The notes under the pieces: generated by a model
Database searches by the model: none
Told to the model about the DNA's origin: nothing
Seen by the model: the letters and a program-made list of their open reading frames with translations, nothing else
Program-made: the position numbers and the translations under genes
Shown: positions 1-7,228 of the stretch, piece after piece
How positions within the stretch are numbered: the first letter of the stretch is position 1
How the letters are laid out: the number at the start of each line of letters is the position of its first letter
From: Trueperaceae bacterium
GTDB taxonomy: Bacteria; Deinococcota; Deinococci; Deinococcales; Trueperaceae
Direction: 5' to 3'
Length of the DNA stretch: 34,598 bases
NCBI GenBank assembly: GCA_036381035.1
Contig: DASVDQ010000073.1
Coordinates: 1 to 34,598 of the forward strand

Positions 1-189
1 GCGATGGGCCGTGAGCGCGCGGCGCGCGTAGCCGATGCGGTCTCGTGCGAGGAGCTGCGGGTCCTGGCCGAGAGCGAGATCTACTGGGACGAGATCTCGT
101 CGATCGAGCCGGACGGCGTCGAGGAGGTCTTCGATCTCACCGTCCCGGGGCTGCACAACTTCGTGGCGAACGACATCGTCGTGCACAAC
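1..189 (+). other. C-terminal end of a DnaB intein (splicing blocks F and G)
   Basis: The residues before the DnaB extein match the end of a Hint-type intein. Block F is EVFDLTVPGLHNFVANDIVV, and block G ends in the catalytic His-Asn pair, codons 184-189. Serine at 190-192 is the +1 nucleophile of the extein. All residues needed at the C-terminal splice junction are present (penultimate His, terminal Asn, +1 Ser). The N-terminal splice half and any homing-endonuclease domain lie upstream, so full-length versus mini-intein cannot be decided here. Confidence 0.9.
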
Positions 190-375
190 TCGATCGAGCA
201 GGACGCGGACCTCGTGATGTTCATCTACCGCGACGAGTACTACGACCCGCACTCCGAGAAGCACGGCATCGCCGAGATCATCATCGGCAAGCAGCGCAAC
301 GGGCCCACCGGCTCGCTCGAGGTCCAGTTCCACAACTCGCACGTGCGGTTCAACGACCTGGCGCGGACGGGGTAG
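1..375 (+). CDS. dnaB: Replicative DNA helicase DnaB, C-terminal end with intein (5' partial)
   Basis: This is the last part of a DnaB helicase gene that begins upstream of the window; the reading frame is open to base 1. Codons up to 189 are the end of an intein, and codons from 190 are the C-extein. The extein starts SIEQDADLVMFIYRDEYY, the conserved end of the RecA-like ATPase domain of DnaB, and continues through IIIGKQRNGPTG to a TAG stop. DnaB is the hexameric 5'-3' helicase that unwinds DNA at the replication fork. The junction before SIEQD is the insertion site used by the well-known cyanobacterial DnaB intein. The 61 extein residues plus stop are intact, so the helicase should be functional after protein splicing. 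The start lies outside the window. Confidence 0.93.
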   Translation, partial: AMGRERAARVADAVSCEELRVLAESEIYWDEISSIEPDGVEEVFDLTVPGLHNFVANDIVVHNSIEQDADLVMFIYRDEYYDPHSEKHGIAEIIIGKQRNGPTGSLEVQFHNSHVRFNDLARTG

Positions 376-510
376 CGCGGCCTGGCACGGCGACAGGGCG
401 CACGCGGGCCGTTCCGGCGCCGTCCGACGCCTCTGCCCGGCGCGGGAGCCATCGGCCTCGACCCGGCACGGGGCCCAGCGGGCGTCATGAACCAAGAACA
501 CCGGACCGGC

Positions 511-526
511 TAGACCGACCGGTCTA
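511..526. promoter_or_regulatory. TetR-type operator-like palindrome
   Basis: TAGACCG-AC-CGGTCTA is an inverted repeat with perfect 7-bp arms and a 2-bp centre. The two-base spacer is too short for an RNA hairpin loop and no T-run follows, so a protein-binding site fits better than a terminator. The TAGACC-N4-GGTCTA layout is what I recall for TetR-family operators of the NemR kind; this was not checked. It lies 118 bp before pilM and 135 bp after dnaB. No TetR gene is in the window. Regulation of the pil operon from this site is inference. Confidence 0.45.
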
Positions 527-609
527 CTGCGCTCTCACCGAAGCGCCGGCATCATGAGAAGGCCCGACTGCGTGGGTATTTTTCACGCGGGAAGATGAGT
601 ACTGCGTGA

Positions 610-637
610 TAGAGTCCTCCCGGTTTACGAGGAGGAG
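610..637 (+). promoter_or_regulatory. Candidate pilM -10 box and strong ribosome binding site
   Basis: TAGAGT at 610-615 fits the TANNNT -10 consensus and would start transcription near 622. GAGGAGGAG at 629-637 is a strong Shine-Dalgarno sequence six bases before the ATG at 644. No clear -35 hexamer is visible. The rest of 376-643 shows no gene. It holds the palindrome at 511-526 and a direct repeat ACTGCGTG at 567-574 and 601-608, 34 bp apart. Confidence 0.4.
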
Positions 638-643
638 ACGCCT

Positions 644-1831
644 ATGTCCTCATTGCGCGAGCGCTTGTCGCGCTGGCTGAGTCCCAGGATCGAGGCCGTC
701 GGTCTCGAGGTCGGGACGAGCGCGCTGAAGGTGGTGGAGCTGCGACCAGGCACCCCGCCCTCGCTGAGCGCGCTGGCGTTGCGGCCGATGCCGCCCGGCC
801 TCATCCAGGACGACCAGGTGACCGACGCCCAGGGCTTGGCCGAGGAGATCAAGGCCCTGTTCCACGACGCCGGCATCAGCCGGCGTTTCACGGTCACCGC
901 GGTGAGCAACCGCCAGGCGATCACGAGGAACATCCACGTGCCGCGCATGACGGTCCAGGAGCTCGACGAGGCCATCAAGTGGGAGGCGGAGCGCTACATC
1001 CCCTTCCCCATCGACGAGGTCATGCTCGACTACTTCGTCCTCGACAACCCCGAGGACGTCGAGGAGGGCGGCCAGCTCGAGGTCGTGATCGCCGCGGCGC
1101 GGCTCGACGAGGTCACGCAGCAGGTCGAGTACCTGAAGCAGGCGGGCCTCGAGCCCTACGTCATAGACGTCAAGCCGTTCTCGCTCCTCCGCTCCCTGAA
1201 GGGCTCGCTGCTCGGCGAGCACCTCACGCGGACGACGCTGGCCGGCGACCTCTACACGGAGGCCAACGAGATCGGCGTGGTCCTCGAGATCGCCGCCAGC
1301 ACCTCGACGGTCACGCTCGTGCGGGGCCAGCGCGTGCTGATGAACCGCAACATCAACGTCTCGGGCGACGACTTCACGGCCGCGATCCAGCGCGCCTTCG
1401 GGCTGGACTTCGACAGCGCCGAGGAGGTCAAGATCGAGTACGGCACCGCTACGATCCCCACCGAGGACGAGGAGGACCTCCTCAACTTCGACGCCAAGCG
1501 CGAGCAGTTCTCCCCCGGACGCGTCTACGAGGCGCTGCGCCCGGTGCTCGTCGAGCTGACGACGGAGATCAGGCGCTCGCTCGAGTTCTTCCGCGTCCAG
1601 AGCGGCGACGCGAACATCAGCCGCATGCTCGTCACGGGCGGCGGCGCCAAGCTGCGCGGGCTGCCCGAGGCCATCGGCGACGCGCTCGGCTTCCGCGTCG
1701 AGCTCGGGGACCCGTGGCTGACCATCAACGTGGACGAGAACCGCTTCGACACGCAGTACCTGAAGAAGGTCGCGTCCGAGTTCGCGGTGCCTCTCGGACT
1801 GGCGCTGCGGGGGGTGGCGGGCGTTGACTGA
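644..1831 (+). CDS. pilM: Type IV pilus assembly protein PilM (actin-like ATPase)
   Basis: This encodes a 395-residue cytoplasmic actin-fold protein of the type IV pilus machine. The N-terminal GLEVGTSALKVVELR segment is the phosphate-1 loop typical of PilM/FtsA-like proteins, and VTGGGAKLRGLPEAI near the C-terminus is the second nucleotide-binding motif. PilM binds the short cytoplasmic tail of PilN and links the cytoplasmic motor to the inner-membrane PilN-PilO complex. The length is slightly above the usual 350-380. ATG at 644 is chosen for its GAGGAGGAG ribosome binding site. It is the first gene of the pil operon. A 131-bp spacer separates it from pilN, whereas all later junctions in the operon overlap or touch. 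Confidence 0.96.
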   Translation: MSSLRERLSRWLSPRIEAVGLEVGTSALKVVELRPGTPPSLSALALRPMPPGLIQDDQVTDAQGLAEEIKALFHDAGISRRFTVTAVSNRQAITRNIHVPRMTVQELDEAIKWEAERYIPFPIDEVMLDYFVLDNPEDVEEGGQLEVVIAAARLDEVTQQVEYLKQAGLEPYVIDVKPFSLLRSLKGSLLGEHLTRTTLAGDLYTEANEIGVVLEIAASTSTVTLVRGQRVLMNRNINVSGDDFTAAIQRAFGLDFDSAEEVKIEYGTATIPTEDEEDLLNFDAKREQFSPGRVYEALRPVLVELTTEIRRSLEFFRVQSGDANISRMLVTGGGAKLRGLPEAIGDALGFRVELGDPWLTINVDENRFDTQYLKKVASEFAVPLGLALRGVAGVD

Positions 1832-1895
1832 CCTGGAGCTACTCCCCGAGACCACGCAGCCGGGCGCAGAGCGCCGTGGGGGCGGTGACCGATGA
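1824..1895 (+). CDS. Possible 23-residue leader ORF resembling the PilN N-terminus (unit 1)
   Basis: A TTG codon at 1824, overlapping the end of pilM, opens a 23-codon frame reading (M)TDLELLPETTQ..., compared with MININLLPKNL at the real PilN start. Its TGA (1893-1895) overlaps the ATG of the next mini-ORF as ATGA. A G-rich run lies upstream, but the ribosome binding site is weak and TTG is a poor start. Similarity to PilN is short (E/N-LLP-E/K). It is offered as the most degenerate of three tandem units, not as an established gene. Confidence 0.2.
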   Translation: MTDLELLPETTQPGAERRGGGDR

Positions 1896-1966
1896 CCAAC
1901 GTCCTCCCCAAGCACCACACAAGCGGCGGCGGGTTCGCGGCTCGCCCTAGGGGAGATCGTCGATGA
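1892..1966 (+). CDS. Possible 24-residue leader ORF resembling the PilN N-terminus (unit 2)
   Basis: ATG at 1892 opens a 24-codon frame beginning MTNVLPKHH. Its TGA (1964-1966) overlaps the pilN ATG as ATGA. The DNA aligns with the start of pilN: GATGA(C/T)CAAC(G/A)TC, a 6-bp gap, an identical CTCCCCAAG, and then an identical GGCGGGTTCGCG. This looks like a decayed duplicate of the pilN 5' end, offset by 71 bp. Only a weak GGCGGTG-type ribosome binding site precedes it. It could be a translated coupling peptide, a PilM-binding decoy, or simply a duplication scar. Confidence 0.3.
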   Translation: MTNVLPKHHTSGGGFAARPRGDRR

Positions 1967-2589
1967 TCAACATCAACCTCCTCCCCAAGAACCTCAGGCG
2001 GGTTCGCGAGCCCGGGTACTGGCGGCTGCTGATCGTCGTCTTCCCGCTGCTCGTGCTCGGCGTGGCGGCACTGCTGCAGTACTTCGCCAGCACCACCGAG
2101 GCGAACCTCCAGCGGGAGAAGCTGGCCCGCGAGGACCAGCTCGCGCTGCTCCAGCCCTTCCTGCGCGAGCAGCGGGACCTGCTGGCGCGTCAGCGGGAGC
2201 TCAACGAGCTGATCGCCGTCGCGCGCTCGGTCCGCGAGAACCGCATCGTGTGGACCGGTGAGATCGCCGGGCTGCTCGAGACCCTGCCCGCGCAGGGGGC
2301 GTCGGGCCGGCCGAACATCGACTTCAGGCAACTGAGCATGTCGGCGGTGGTCCCGCCGCGGGCCGACCCCAACCGCTACGAGGGAAGACCGATCGTCGCC
2401 GAGATGAACATCAGCGGCACGGTGGTCTCCACCGAGGTGCTCGCCCAGTTCATCCGCGCCCTGGAGAACTCGACCGACTACGGCGTCGCGTTCCAGAACG
2501 CCCAGCGCCAGGCCGACACGGACCTCTACGACTACTCGCTCACTGTGGGCGCCATCGCCGAGGACGCCGCCTCTGGGGGCCAGCGGTGA
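1963..2589 (+). CDS. pilN: Type IV pilus inner-membrane assembly protein PilN
   Basis: This is a 208-residue bitopic inner-membrane protein. The cytoplasmic tail MININLLPKNL carries the INLLP motif that docks into PilM in the PilN family. A transmembrane helix spans about residues 20-42, followed by a coiled coil at about 46-90 rich in Leu, Arg, Gln and Glu. A ferredoxin-like periplasmic domain then pairs with PilO. ATG at 1963 is preferred for the exact family N-terminus and an AGGGGAGA ribosome binding site six bases upstream. The start overlaps the stop of a 24-codon mini-ORF (ATGA). The stop overlaps the pilO start (GTGA). Confidence 0.95.
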   Translation: MININLLPKNLRRVREPGYWRLLIVVFPLLVLGVAALLQYFASTTEANLQREKLAREDQLALLQPFLREQRDLLARQRELNELIAVARSVRENRIVWTGEIAGLLETLPAQGASGRPNIDFRQLSMSAVVPPRADPNRYEGRPIVAEMNISGTVVSTEVLAQFIRALENSTDYGVAFQNAQRQADTDLYDYSLTVGAIAEDAASGGQR

Positions 2590-3176
2590 GGCTCGGCAAC
2601 TTCAGCTTCAGCAAGCTGCGTCAGCGCGACATCGCGATCATCACCATCGTCCTGTCGCTGGTCGCGGGGGCCCTCTGGTACTTCTACATGTACCGGCCCA
2701 CGCAGGACCGGATCACGCAGCTCGAGACCGACATCGCCCAGCTGGACATCGAGATCAGGCGCGGCGAGGACGCCAGGCGCAACCTGCCTGACCTCCGCCT
2801 CGCCGTGGCGCAGCTCGAGGAGGACCGCCGCGTGTTCCTCTCCGAGCTGCCGCGCGAGAGCGACATCTCCGGCCTCATCGACCAGCTCAGGGTGTCCGCG
2901 GCCGACGCCGACGTGACCGTCCAGAGCCTGAGCCAGGGCTCCGCCAACGAGCAGATCCAGGACGTGCGCCCGATAGGCTTCAGCGTGCAGACGCAGGGCA
3001 CCTACGGCGACACGATGCAGTTCCTCGCCGGCCTCGAGGGCCTGCAGCGCTTCACGAAGATCGGCAGGGTCTCGCTGGCGCTGGAGGACAACACCTCGAC
3101 CGACCCGCTGCTCAACGCGTCCTACGACTTCACCGTCTACGTCTACACGGGCGACGACCCAGGGGAGCTGGAGTAG
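2586..3176 (+). CDS. pilO: Type IV pilus inner-membrane assembly protein PilO
   Basis: This 196-residue protein has the PilO layout: a short cytoplasmic N-terminus, a transmembrane helix at about residues 15-35 (IAIITIVLSLVAGALWYFYM), a coiled coil at about 38-85, and a periplasmic ferredoxin-like domain. PilO heterodimerises with PilN in the alignment subcomplex between the motor and the secretin. The GTG start overlaps the pilN stop, indicating translational coupling. GGGGGCC upstream is a modest ribosome binding site. The TAG stop abuts the ATG of the next gene. Confidence 0.93.
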   Translation: MRLGNFSFSKLRQRDIAIITIVLSLVAGALWYFYMYRPTQDRITQLETDIAQLDIEIRRGEDARRNLPDLRLAVAQLEEDRRVFLSELPRESDISGLIDQLRVSAADADVTVQSLSQGSANEQIQDVRPIGFSVQTQGTYGDTMQFLAGLEGLQRFTKIGRVSLALEDNTSTDPLLNASYDFTVYVYTGDDPGELE

Positions 3177-4481
3177 ATGCGACTTTCCAGGACGGCCCGC
3201 TTCCTCATCGCCGCCCTCCTGATCGCGGCGGCGGCCTTCGTGTGGGTCAACCTCTTCAACCAGACCAGGACCGCTGAGCCGACGCAGGCCGCCGGCGAGC
3301 CCGCCCCCATAAGCGTCCCGAACGGCGCCGCCGCCCCGCCGGGCGCCGCCGCGCCGGGTGCCGCCGCGGGTCAGGCCCCGGCCGGGCCCGCGGGCGCCGA
3401 GGCGTCGGCCGGGGGCCAGGCCGGCCAGGCGGGCGCGGAAGGCGCTCAGGCCGCCGCCGGCGAGGGCCAGGAGGGCGCCGCGCCGCTGGCGCCGCCCGTC
3501 GTCGTGGCCGAGGGCGCCCAGGTGGTGACCCGCGAGCTCGTGATCGACGAGCTGCCCTTCCTCGTCCTGGGGCCGCCCGAGGGCGGCGCCGAACAGGCCG
3601 CGGCGGAGGGCGAGGGCGCATCGCGCCCGCAGGCCACGCAGCGGGCGACGATCAACCCGTTCTCCCCCGTCGTGGTGCAGGCTCCGGCCGCCCCGCGGCA
3701 GGAGGTGGCGGCCCAGCCGCCCGCGTCCACGCCGGTGGTGGAGGTCGTCGCCGAGGCGCCGCCCCCCAGGCAGCCGGTGACGCAGGCCGCGCCGCGCGCT
3801 CCGGCCGAGCCGGTCAGGGCGCCGGCGCCGCGCACGGTCGCACCGGCCGGTCCCGTGGCTGCAGACCTCCCGCGGGCGCTGCCCGGCGGCGTGCTCCCCT
3901 CGACGCCGCAGATCCTGCGCGACGCCCGCAGCCAGCCGACCGTCGTCGAGCCGGAGGCGCCCGACGTCGGCGAGCTCGCCGCCCTGCGGGAGCCCACCGA
4001 CGAGGGCGGTCCGGAGCCGCTCGGGCCCGGTGGGGCTCAGCCGGCCGAGGCGGAGGCCCCCGCGCCCGACCTCGGCGAGCTGGCAGCCATACGCGAGCCA
4101 GGCGAGGACGCCGCGGTGCAGGTCGCGCCCGTCGACGTGGCGCCGCAGGCCGCGGCCGCCGCGGTGCCCGACCCGCTCGGGCCCGGCAGGTCGGAGGAGG
4201 CGCGCGCCGACGCCAACCCGTCCAACGCCCTGCCGCTCGTCGTGGGCGCCGACCCGCTCAGCCGCTACCTGCGCGACAACGACGTGCGCTTCACGGGCAC
4301 GGTGCTCGGTCCGCTCAGCGTCGGCGTCTTCCGCTCCTCGGTCTACGCGGCGCCGGTCGTCCTGACGCTGGGACAGGCGCTGCCGGACACCGACATCATC
4401 CTCTCCGACCTGCGGGGCTACGAGGCCCGCTTCACGCAGGGAGACAGGACCCAGACCCTCTCGCTGGACCTCAGGCGGTGA
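3177..4481 (+). CDS. PilP/PilW-like pilus protein with long Ala/Pro-rich linker
   Basis: The 434-residue product occupies the pilP/pilW position between pilO and pilQ. It begins with a membrane anchor at about residues 9-29 (FLIAALLIAAAAFVWVNLF). A roughly 310-residue low-complexity linker follows, rich in Ala, Pro, Gly and Glu. It ends in a compact C-terminal domain at about 348-434 (DPLSRYLRDNDVRFTGTVLG... LTLGQALPDTDIILSDLRGY) with the beta-strand character of PilP homology domains. PilP-type proteins bridge the inner-membrane PilNO complex and the PilQ secretin; the long linker could span the periplasm. In Thermus this slot is filled by a protein named PilW, but homology here is judged by position and architecture only. 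Two 12-residue repeats occur in the linker (residues 262 and 297). Confidence 0.75.
   Translation: MRLSRTARFLIAALLIAAAAFVWVNLFNQTRTAEPTQAAGEPAPISVPNGAAAPPGAAAPGAAAGQAPAGPAGAEASAGGQAGQAGAEGAQAAAGEGQEGAAPLAPPVVVAEGAQVVTRELVIDELPFLVLGPPEGGAEQAAAEGEGASRPQATQRATINPFSPVVVQAPAAPRQEVAAQPPASTPVVEVVAEAPPPRQPVTQAAPRAPAEPVRAPAPRTVAPAGPVAADLPRALPGGVLPSTPQILRDARSQPTVVEPEAPDVGELAALREPTDEGGPEPLGPGGAQPAEAEAPAPDLGELAAIREPGEDAAVQVAPVDVAPQAAAAAVPDPLGPGRSEEARADANPSNALPLVVGADPLSRYLRDNDVRFTGTVLGPLSVGVFRSSVYAAPVVLTLGQALPDTDIILSDLRGYEARFTQGDRTQTLSLDLRR
3960..4100 (+). repeat. Internal repeat in the PilP/PilW-like linker
   Basis: PDVGELAALREP (codons 3960-3995) recurs as PDLGELAAIREP (codons 4065-4100), 35 codons apart. 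Each is followed within about 25 codons by a (E/D)PLGPG motif. Codon-level differences such as gcc/gca and gtc/ctc show that the copies have diverged. The conserved segment is predicted helix-like inside an otherwise disordered linker, so it may be a short binding motif. Confidence 0.7.
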
Positions 4482-4483
4482 TC

Positions 4484-5953
4484 ATGAAGCGAACCCTCAC
4501 ACTCCTCACCCTCCTCGCCCTGCTCGGGGCGGCCACGGCTCAGCGGGACATCGCGCCGCTGCCCGACGACCCGAGGTTCGACCAACCGGTCGAGTTCGTG
4601 ACGAGCGCTTCGGGCGAGTCGCTGCGCGCGATGGTCCTGGGCCTGGCCCGCTCCATCGGCCTCACCGCCGTCGTCGACGACGTGCCCGACAAGGTGATCG
4701 TCTACGACATCGGCGACCCGAAGCCGTTCCGGCAGGTGTGGGACCTCGTCCTCACCCTCAACGACCTCGACTACGTGCTGCTCGAGAACGACCTCGTCGT
4801 CGTGGGCACGCCGGAGTCCGTAGCGCGCCTGCGCGCGGGCGAGCCGGTCGCCGAGGCCGCTGCCGCGCCGGCCGACGAGCCCGTCGAGCAGCGCTTCTAC
4901 CGGGTGAACACCGACGCCCAGCAGGTCGTGGACGTCCTGAGGCGCGTCCTCCCCGGCCTGCAGGTGGAGGCTCTCCCCGGCAACACGATCGTCGTCACGG
5001 GCACGGCTGCCCAGCACGACCAGGTCGTGACGATGCTCGACCAGTTCGACAGGGCGCCCGAGCAGGTGGCGATGGAGCAGCGCACCTACTTCCTCTCCAA
5101 CGCCGACGCCACCCAGCTCGCCAACGTGCTCCAGCAGACGGGCCTGCTCGTCTCCGGCGGCGCCGAGGGCCAGGCCTCCCGCCTCGAGGACTTCTCGGTC
5201 GTCGCCGAGCCGCGCACGAACAGCCTCATCGTCACCGGCCCGGCCAACGTGCAGGCGCGCCTCGCGCAGCTCATCCCCGAGCTCGACCGCCCGCAGCGCC
5301 AGGTGAACATCCAGGTGCGCATCCAGGAGGTCACGCGCTCGTTCGCCCAGGACTTCGGCCTCGACTTCAGCGGCGCCTTCGGGCAGATGCAGGCGAGCCT
5401 GCTCGACACCGGCCTGTCGTTCATCTTCGACATGGCCTCCGCCGTCTCTAGCTTCAACATCATGGCCGTCCTCGACGCGCTCGAGTCGCAGGGCCTGTCG
5501 CGGCGCGTCGACGACGCGAACCTCACGCTGCTCGACAAGCAGACCGGCACGCTCATCTCGGGCGGCAACGCGCGCATCCTCCTCCCCAACGCGGCCGGCG
5601 AGGCCGTCCTCGAGGAGGTCGAGTACGGCGTGCAGCTCACGCTGACGCCGCTGATCGGCGCCGACGGGCGCATCACCATCGAGGTCAACGCCGAGATCTC
5701 CGACCTCCTGCCGCCCCCCACCCCGGACGTCGTGCTGCACACCTCCACGCGGCGCGTCTCCACGACCGTCACGCTCGAGCCGGGCCAGACGGTCCTCCTC
5801 GGCGGCCTGCTGCAGGACGAGATCGTGATCTCGAAGGACCGCCTGCCCGTCCTCGGGGCCATCCCCGTGATCGGCGAGCTGTTCGGCACCACCAGCACCG
5901 AGGAGACCTCCGGCGAGCTGCTCCTGATCGTCACCGCCGACGTCATCGAGTGA
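4484..5953 (+). CDS. pilQ: Type IV pilus secretin PilQ (short form)
   Basis: This encodes an outer-membrane secretin pore for pilus extrusion and DNA uptake. The product has about 489 residues. A signal peptide covers 1-19 with cleavage likely at ATA|Q. An STN/N0-like domain and two N1-type KH-like repeats follow (YRVNTDAQQVVDVLRRVLPG and YFLSNADATQLANVLQQTG). The C-terminal secretin domain ends with the signature LPVLGAIPVIGELFG. As I recall, Thermus PilQ is around 750 residues, so this copy has fewer N-terminal repeats. ATG 4484 is favoured because AGGCGGT lies four bases upstream. GTG 4478, overlapping the previous stop, would add Met-Ile and is a real alternative. It is the last gene of the pil operon. 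Confidence 0.93.
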   Translation: MKRTLTLLTLLALLGAATAQRDIAPLPDDPRFDQPVEFVTSASGESLRAMVLGLARSIGLTAVVDDVPDKVIVYDIGDPKPFRQVWDLVLTLNDLDYVLLENDLVVVGTPESVARLRAGEPVAEAAAAPADEPVEQRFYRVNTDAQQVVDVLRRVLPGLQVEALPGNTIVVTGTAAQHDQVVTMLDQFDRAPEQVAMEQRTYFLSNADATQLANVLQQTGLLVSGGAEGQASRLEDFSVVAEPRTNSLIVTGPANVQARLAQLIPELDRPQRQVNIQVRIQEVTRSFAQDFGLDFSGAFGQMQASLLDTGLSFIFDMASAVSSFNIMAVLDALESQGLSRRVDDANLTLLDKQTGTLISGGNARILLPNAAGEAVLEEVEYGVQLTLTPLIGADGRITIEVNAEISDLLPPPTPDVVLHTSTRRVSTTVTLEPGQTVLLGGLLQDEIVISKDRLPVLGAIPVIGELFGTTSTEETSGELLLIVTADVIE

Positions 5954-5993
5954 GCCCACGGCCGCACGAGCGGCACGCCCCTGAGGTCCAGCG

Positions 5994-6025
5994 CCCCGCC
6001 CGGCTCTCCGCCGGGCGGGGTCTCT
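5994..6025 (+). terminator. Rho-independent-like terminator after pilQ
   Basis: CCCCGCCCGGC (5994-6004) pairs perfectly with GCCGGGCGGGG (6010-6020) around a TCTCC loop and is followed by TCTCTATT. The 11-bp GC stem is very stable, though the T-tract is broken. It sits 40 bp after the pilQ stop and before the aroC promoter, separating the pil and aro transcription units. Confidence 0.8.
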
Positions 6026-6058
6026 ATTAGCCGTCTCCGACGCAACTCTGGGCCGTGC

Positions 6059-6070
6059 TACGCTGCCAGG
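6059..6070 (+). promoter_or_regulatory. Leaderless-type promoter of aroC (TANNNT-N6-ATG)
   Basis: TACGCT at 6059-6064 is followed by exactly six bases and then the aroC ATG. This places a TANNNT -10 box at -12 to -7 with transcription starting at the A of ATG, the layout described for leaderless genes in Deinococcus. There is no Shine-Dalgarno sequence before this ATG, as expected for a leaderless mRNA. No convincing -35 box is seen. Confidence 0.6.
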
Positions 6071-7228
6071 ATGCTGAGGTTCCTCTCCGCCGGAGAGTCT
6101 CACGGCCCCTCCCTCACCGTGGTCGTCGACGGCGTGCCCGCCGGCCTCGAGCTCGTCGCCAGCGAGCACATCGACCCGTGGCTCAGGCGCCGCCAGGGCG
6201 GCTACGGACGCGGCCAGCGCATGGTCATCGAGTCGGACGCCGCGACGCTGCTGGGCGGCGTGCGCGCGGGACGGACCACGGGTGCCCCCATCGCGATCGC
6301 GATCGCGAACCGCGACAACGCCAACTGGCGCGAGGTCATGGACCCGCTGCCGGGCGGGGAGCCGCGCAAGCGGGCGCTCACCGAGCCGCGGCCGGGCCAC
6401 GCCGACCTCGCCGGCGGCATCAAGTACGGCCACAAGGACCTCCGCGACGTGCTCGAGCGCGCCTCGGCGCGCGAGACGGCCAGCCGGGTGGCGGCCGGGG
6501 CGGTGGCGCTCCGGTTGCTCGAGGCGGCCGGCGTGCAGGCGTGCGCCCGGGTCGTGAGCCTCGGCGGCATCCCCTGCGACGGCGGCATGGACTGGTCGCG
6601 GGTGCCCGAGCTCGACGAGAGCCCCCTGCGCACGTTCGACCGCGCCGCCGAGGAGGAGATCATGGCCCGCATCGACGCCGCCAAGGAGGCCGGCGACACG
6701 CTGGGCGGCGTCGTCGAGGCCAGGTTCAGGGGCGTGCCGGTGGGCCTGGGGTCGTACACGCAGTGGGACCGGAAGCTCGACGGGCGCCTCGCCCAGGCCG
6801 TGATGAGCGTCCACGCCATGAAGGCCTGCGAGATCGGCGACGGCTGGCGAGGGGCGACGCTGCCGGGCAGCGAGGTTCACGACGCGGTCGTGGGCCGCCG
6901 GGACGGCCGCTACGTGCGGGAGACGAACCGCGCCGGCGGCCTCGAGGGAGGGGTCACGAACGGCGAGGACGTGGTCGTGCGGGCGGCCATGAAGCCCATC
7001 GCCACCCTCATGCGTCCCCTGCCGACCGTCGACGTCGTCAGCCACGCCGCGGCCGACGCCGCGCGGGAGCGCTCCGACGTGACGGCCGTGCCGGCCGCCT
7101 CGATCGTCGTGCTGGCGATGGCCGCCCTGGTCCTGGCCGACGCCCTGCTGGAGAAGTTCGGTGGCGACACCGTGCGCGAGCTCCAGGAGCGCGTCTCCTC
7201 CCACCGCGAGTACGCCGCGGCCTACTGA
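6071..7228 (+). CDS. aroC: Chorismate synthase
   Basis: This enzyme converts 5-enolpyruvylshikimate-3-phosphate to chorismate, the last shikimate step, using reduced FMN. The 385-residue length is typical. The N-terminus LRFLSAGESHGPSL contains the conserved GESHG signature, and the RPGHAD and RASARETASRVA motifs of the flavin and phosphate site are present. ATG 6071 is fixed by homology and by the TANNNT box six bases upstream. It is the first gene of the aroC-aroK-aroB-aroQ operon. The stop and the aroK start share one base (TGATG). A longer frame that merges aroC-region DNA with aroK is a shadow. Confidence 0.97.
   Translation: MLRFLSAGESHGPSLTVVVDGVPAGLELVASEHIDPWLRRRQGGYGRGQRMVIESDAATLLGGVRAGRTTGAPIAIAIANRDNANWREVMDPLPGGEPRKRALTEPRPGHADLAGGIKYGHKDLRDVLERASARETASRVAAGAVALRLLEAAGVQACARVVSLGGIPCDGGMDWSRVPELDESPLRTFDRAAEEEIMARIDAAKEAGDTLGGVVEARFRGVPVGLGSYTQWDRKLDGRLAQAVMSVHAMKACEIGDGWRGATLPGSEVHDAVVGRRDGRYVRETNRAGGLEGGVTNGEDVVVRAAMKPIATLMRPLPTVDVVSHAAADAARERSDVTAVPAASIVVLAMAALVLADALLEKFGGDTVRELQERVSSHREYAAAY

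Noticed and set aside
526-608. ACTGCG(TG) repeats before pilM at 526, 567 and 601
   Set aside because: Short, unevenly spaced and not clearly placed relative to a defined promoter; may be chance. Kept only as a note in the promoter entry.
4418-7204. A 928-codon open frame on the minus strand opposite pilQ and aroC
   Set aside because: It is antisense to two clear genes. Its low-complexity Arg/Gly/His/Asp-rich translation is typical of shadow frames in high-GC DNA.
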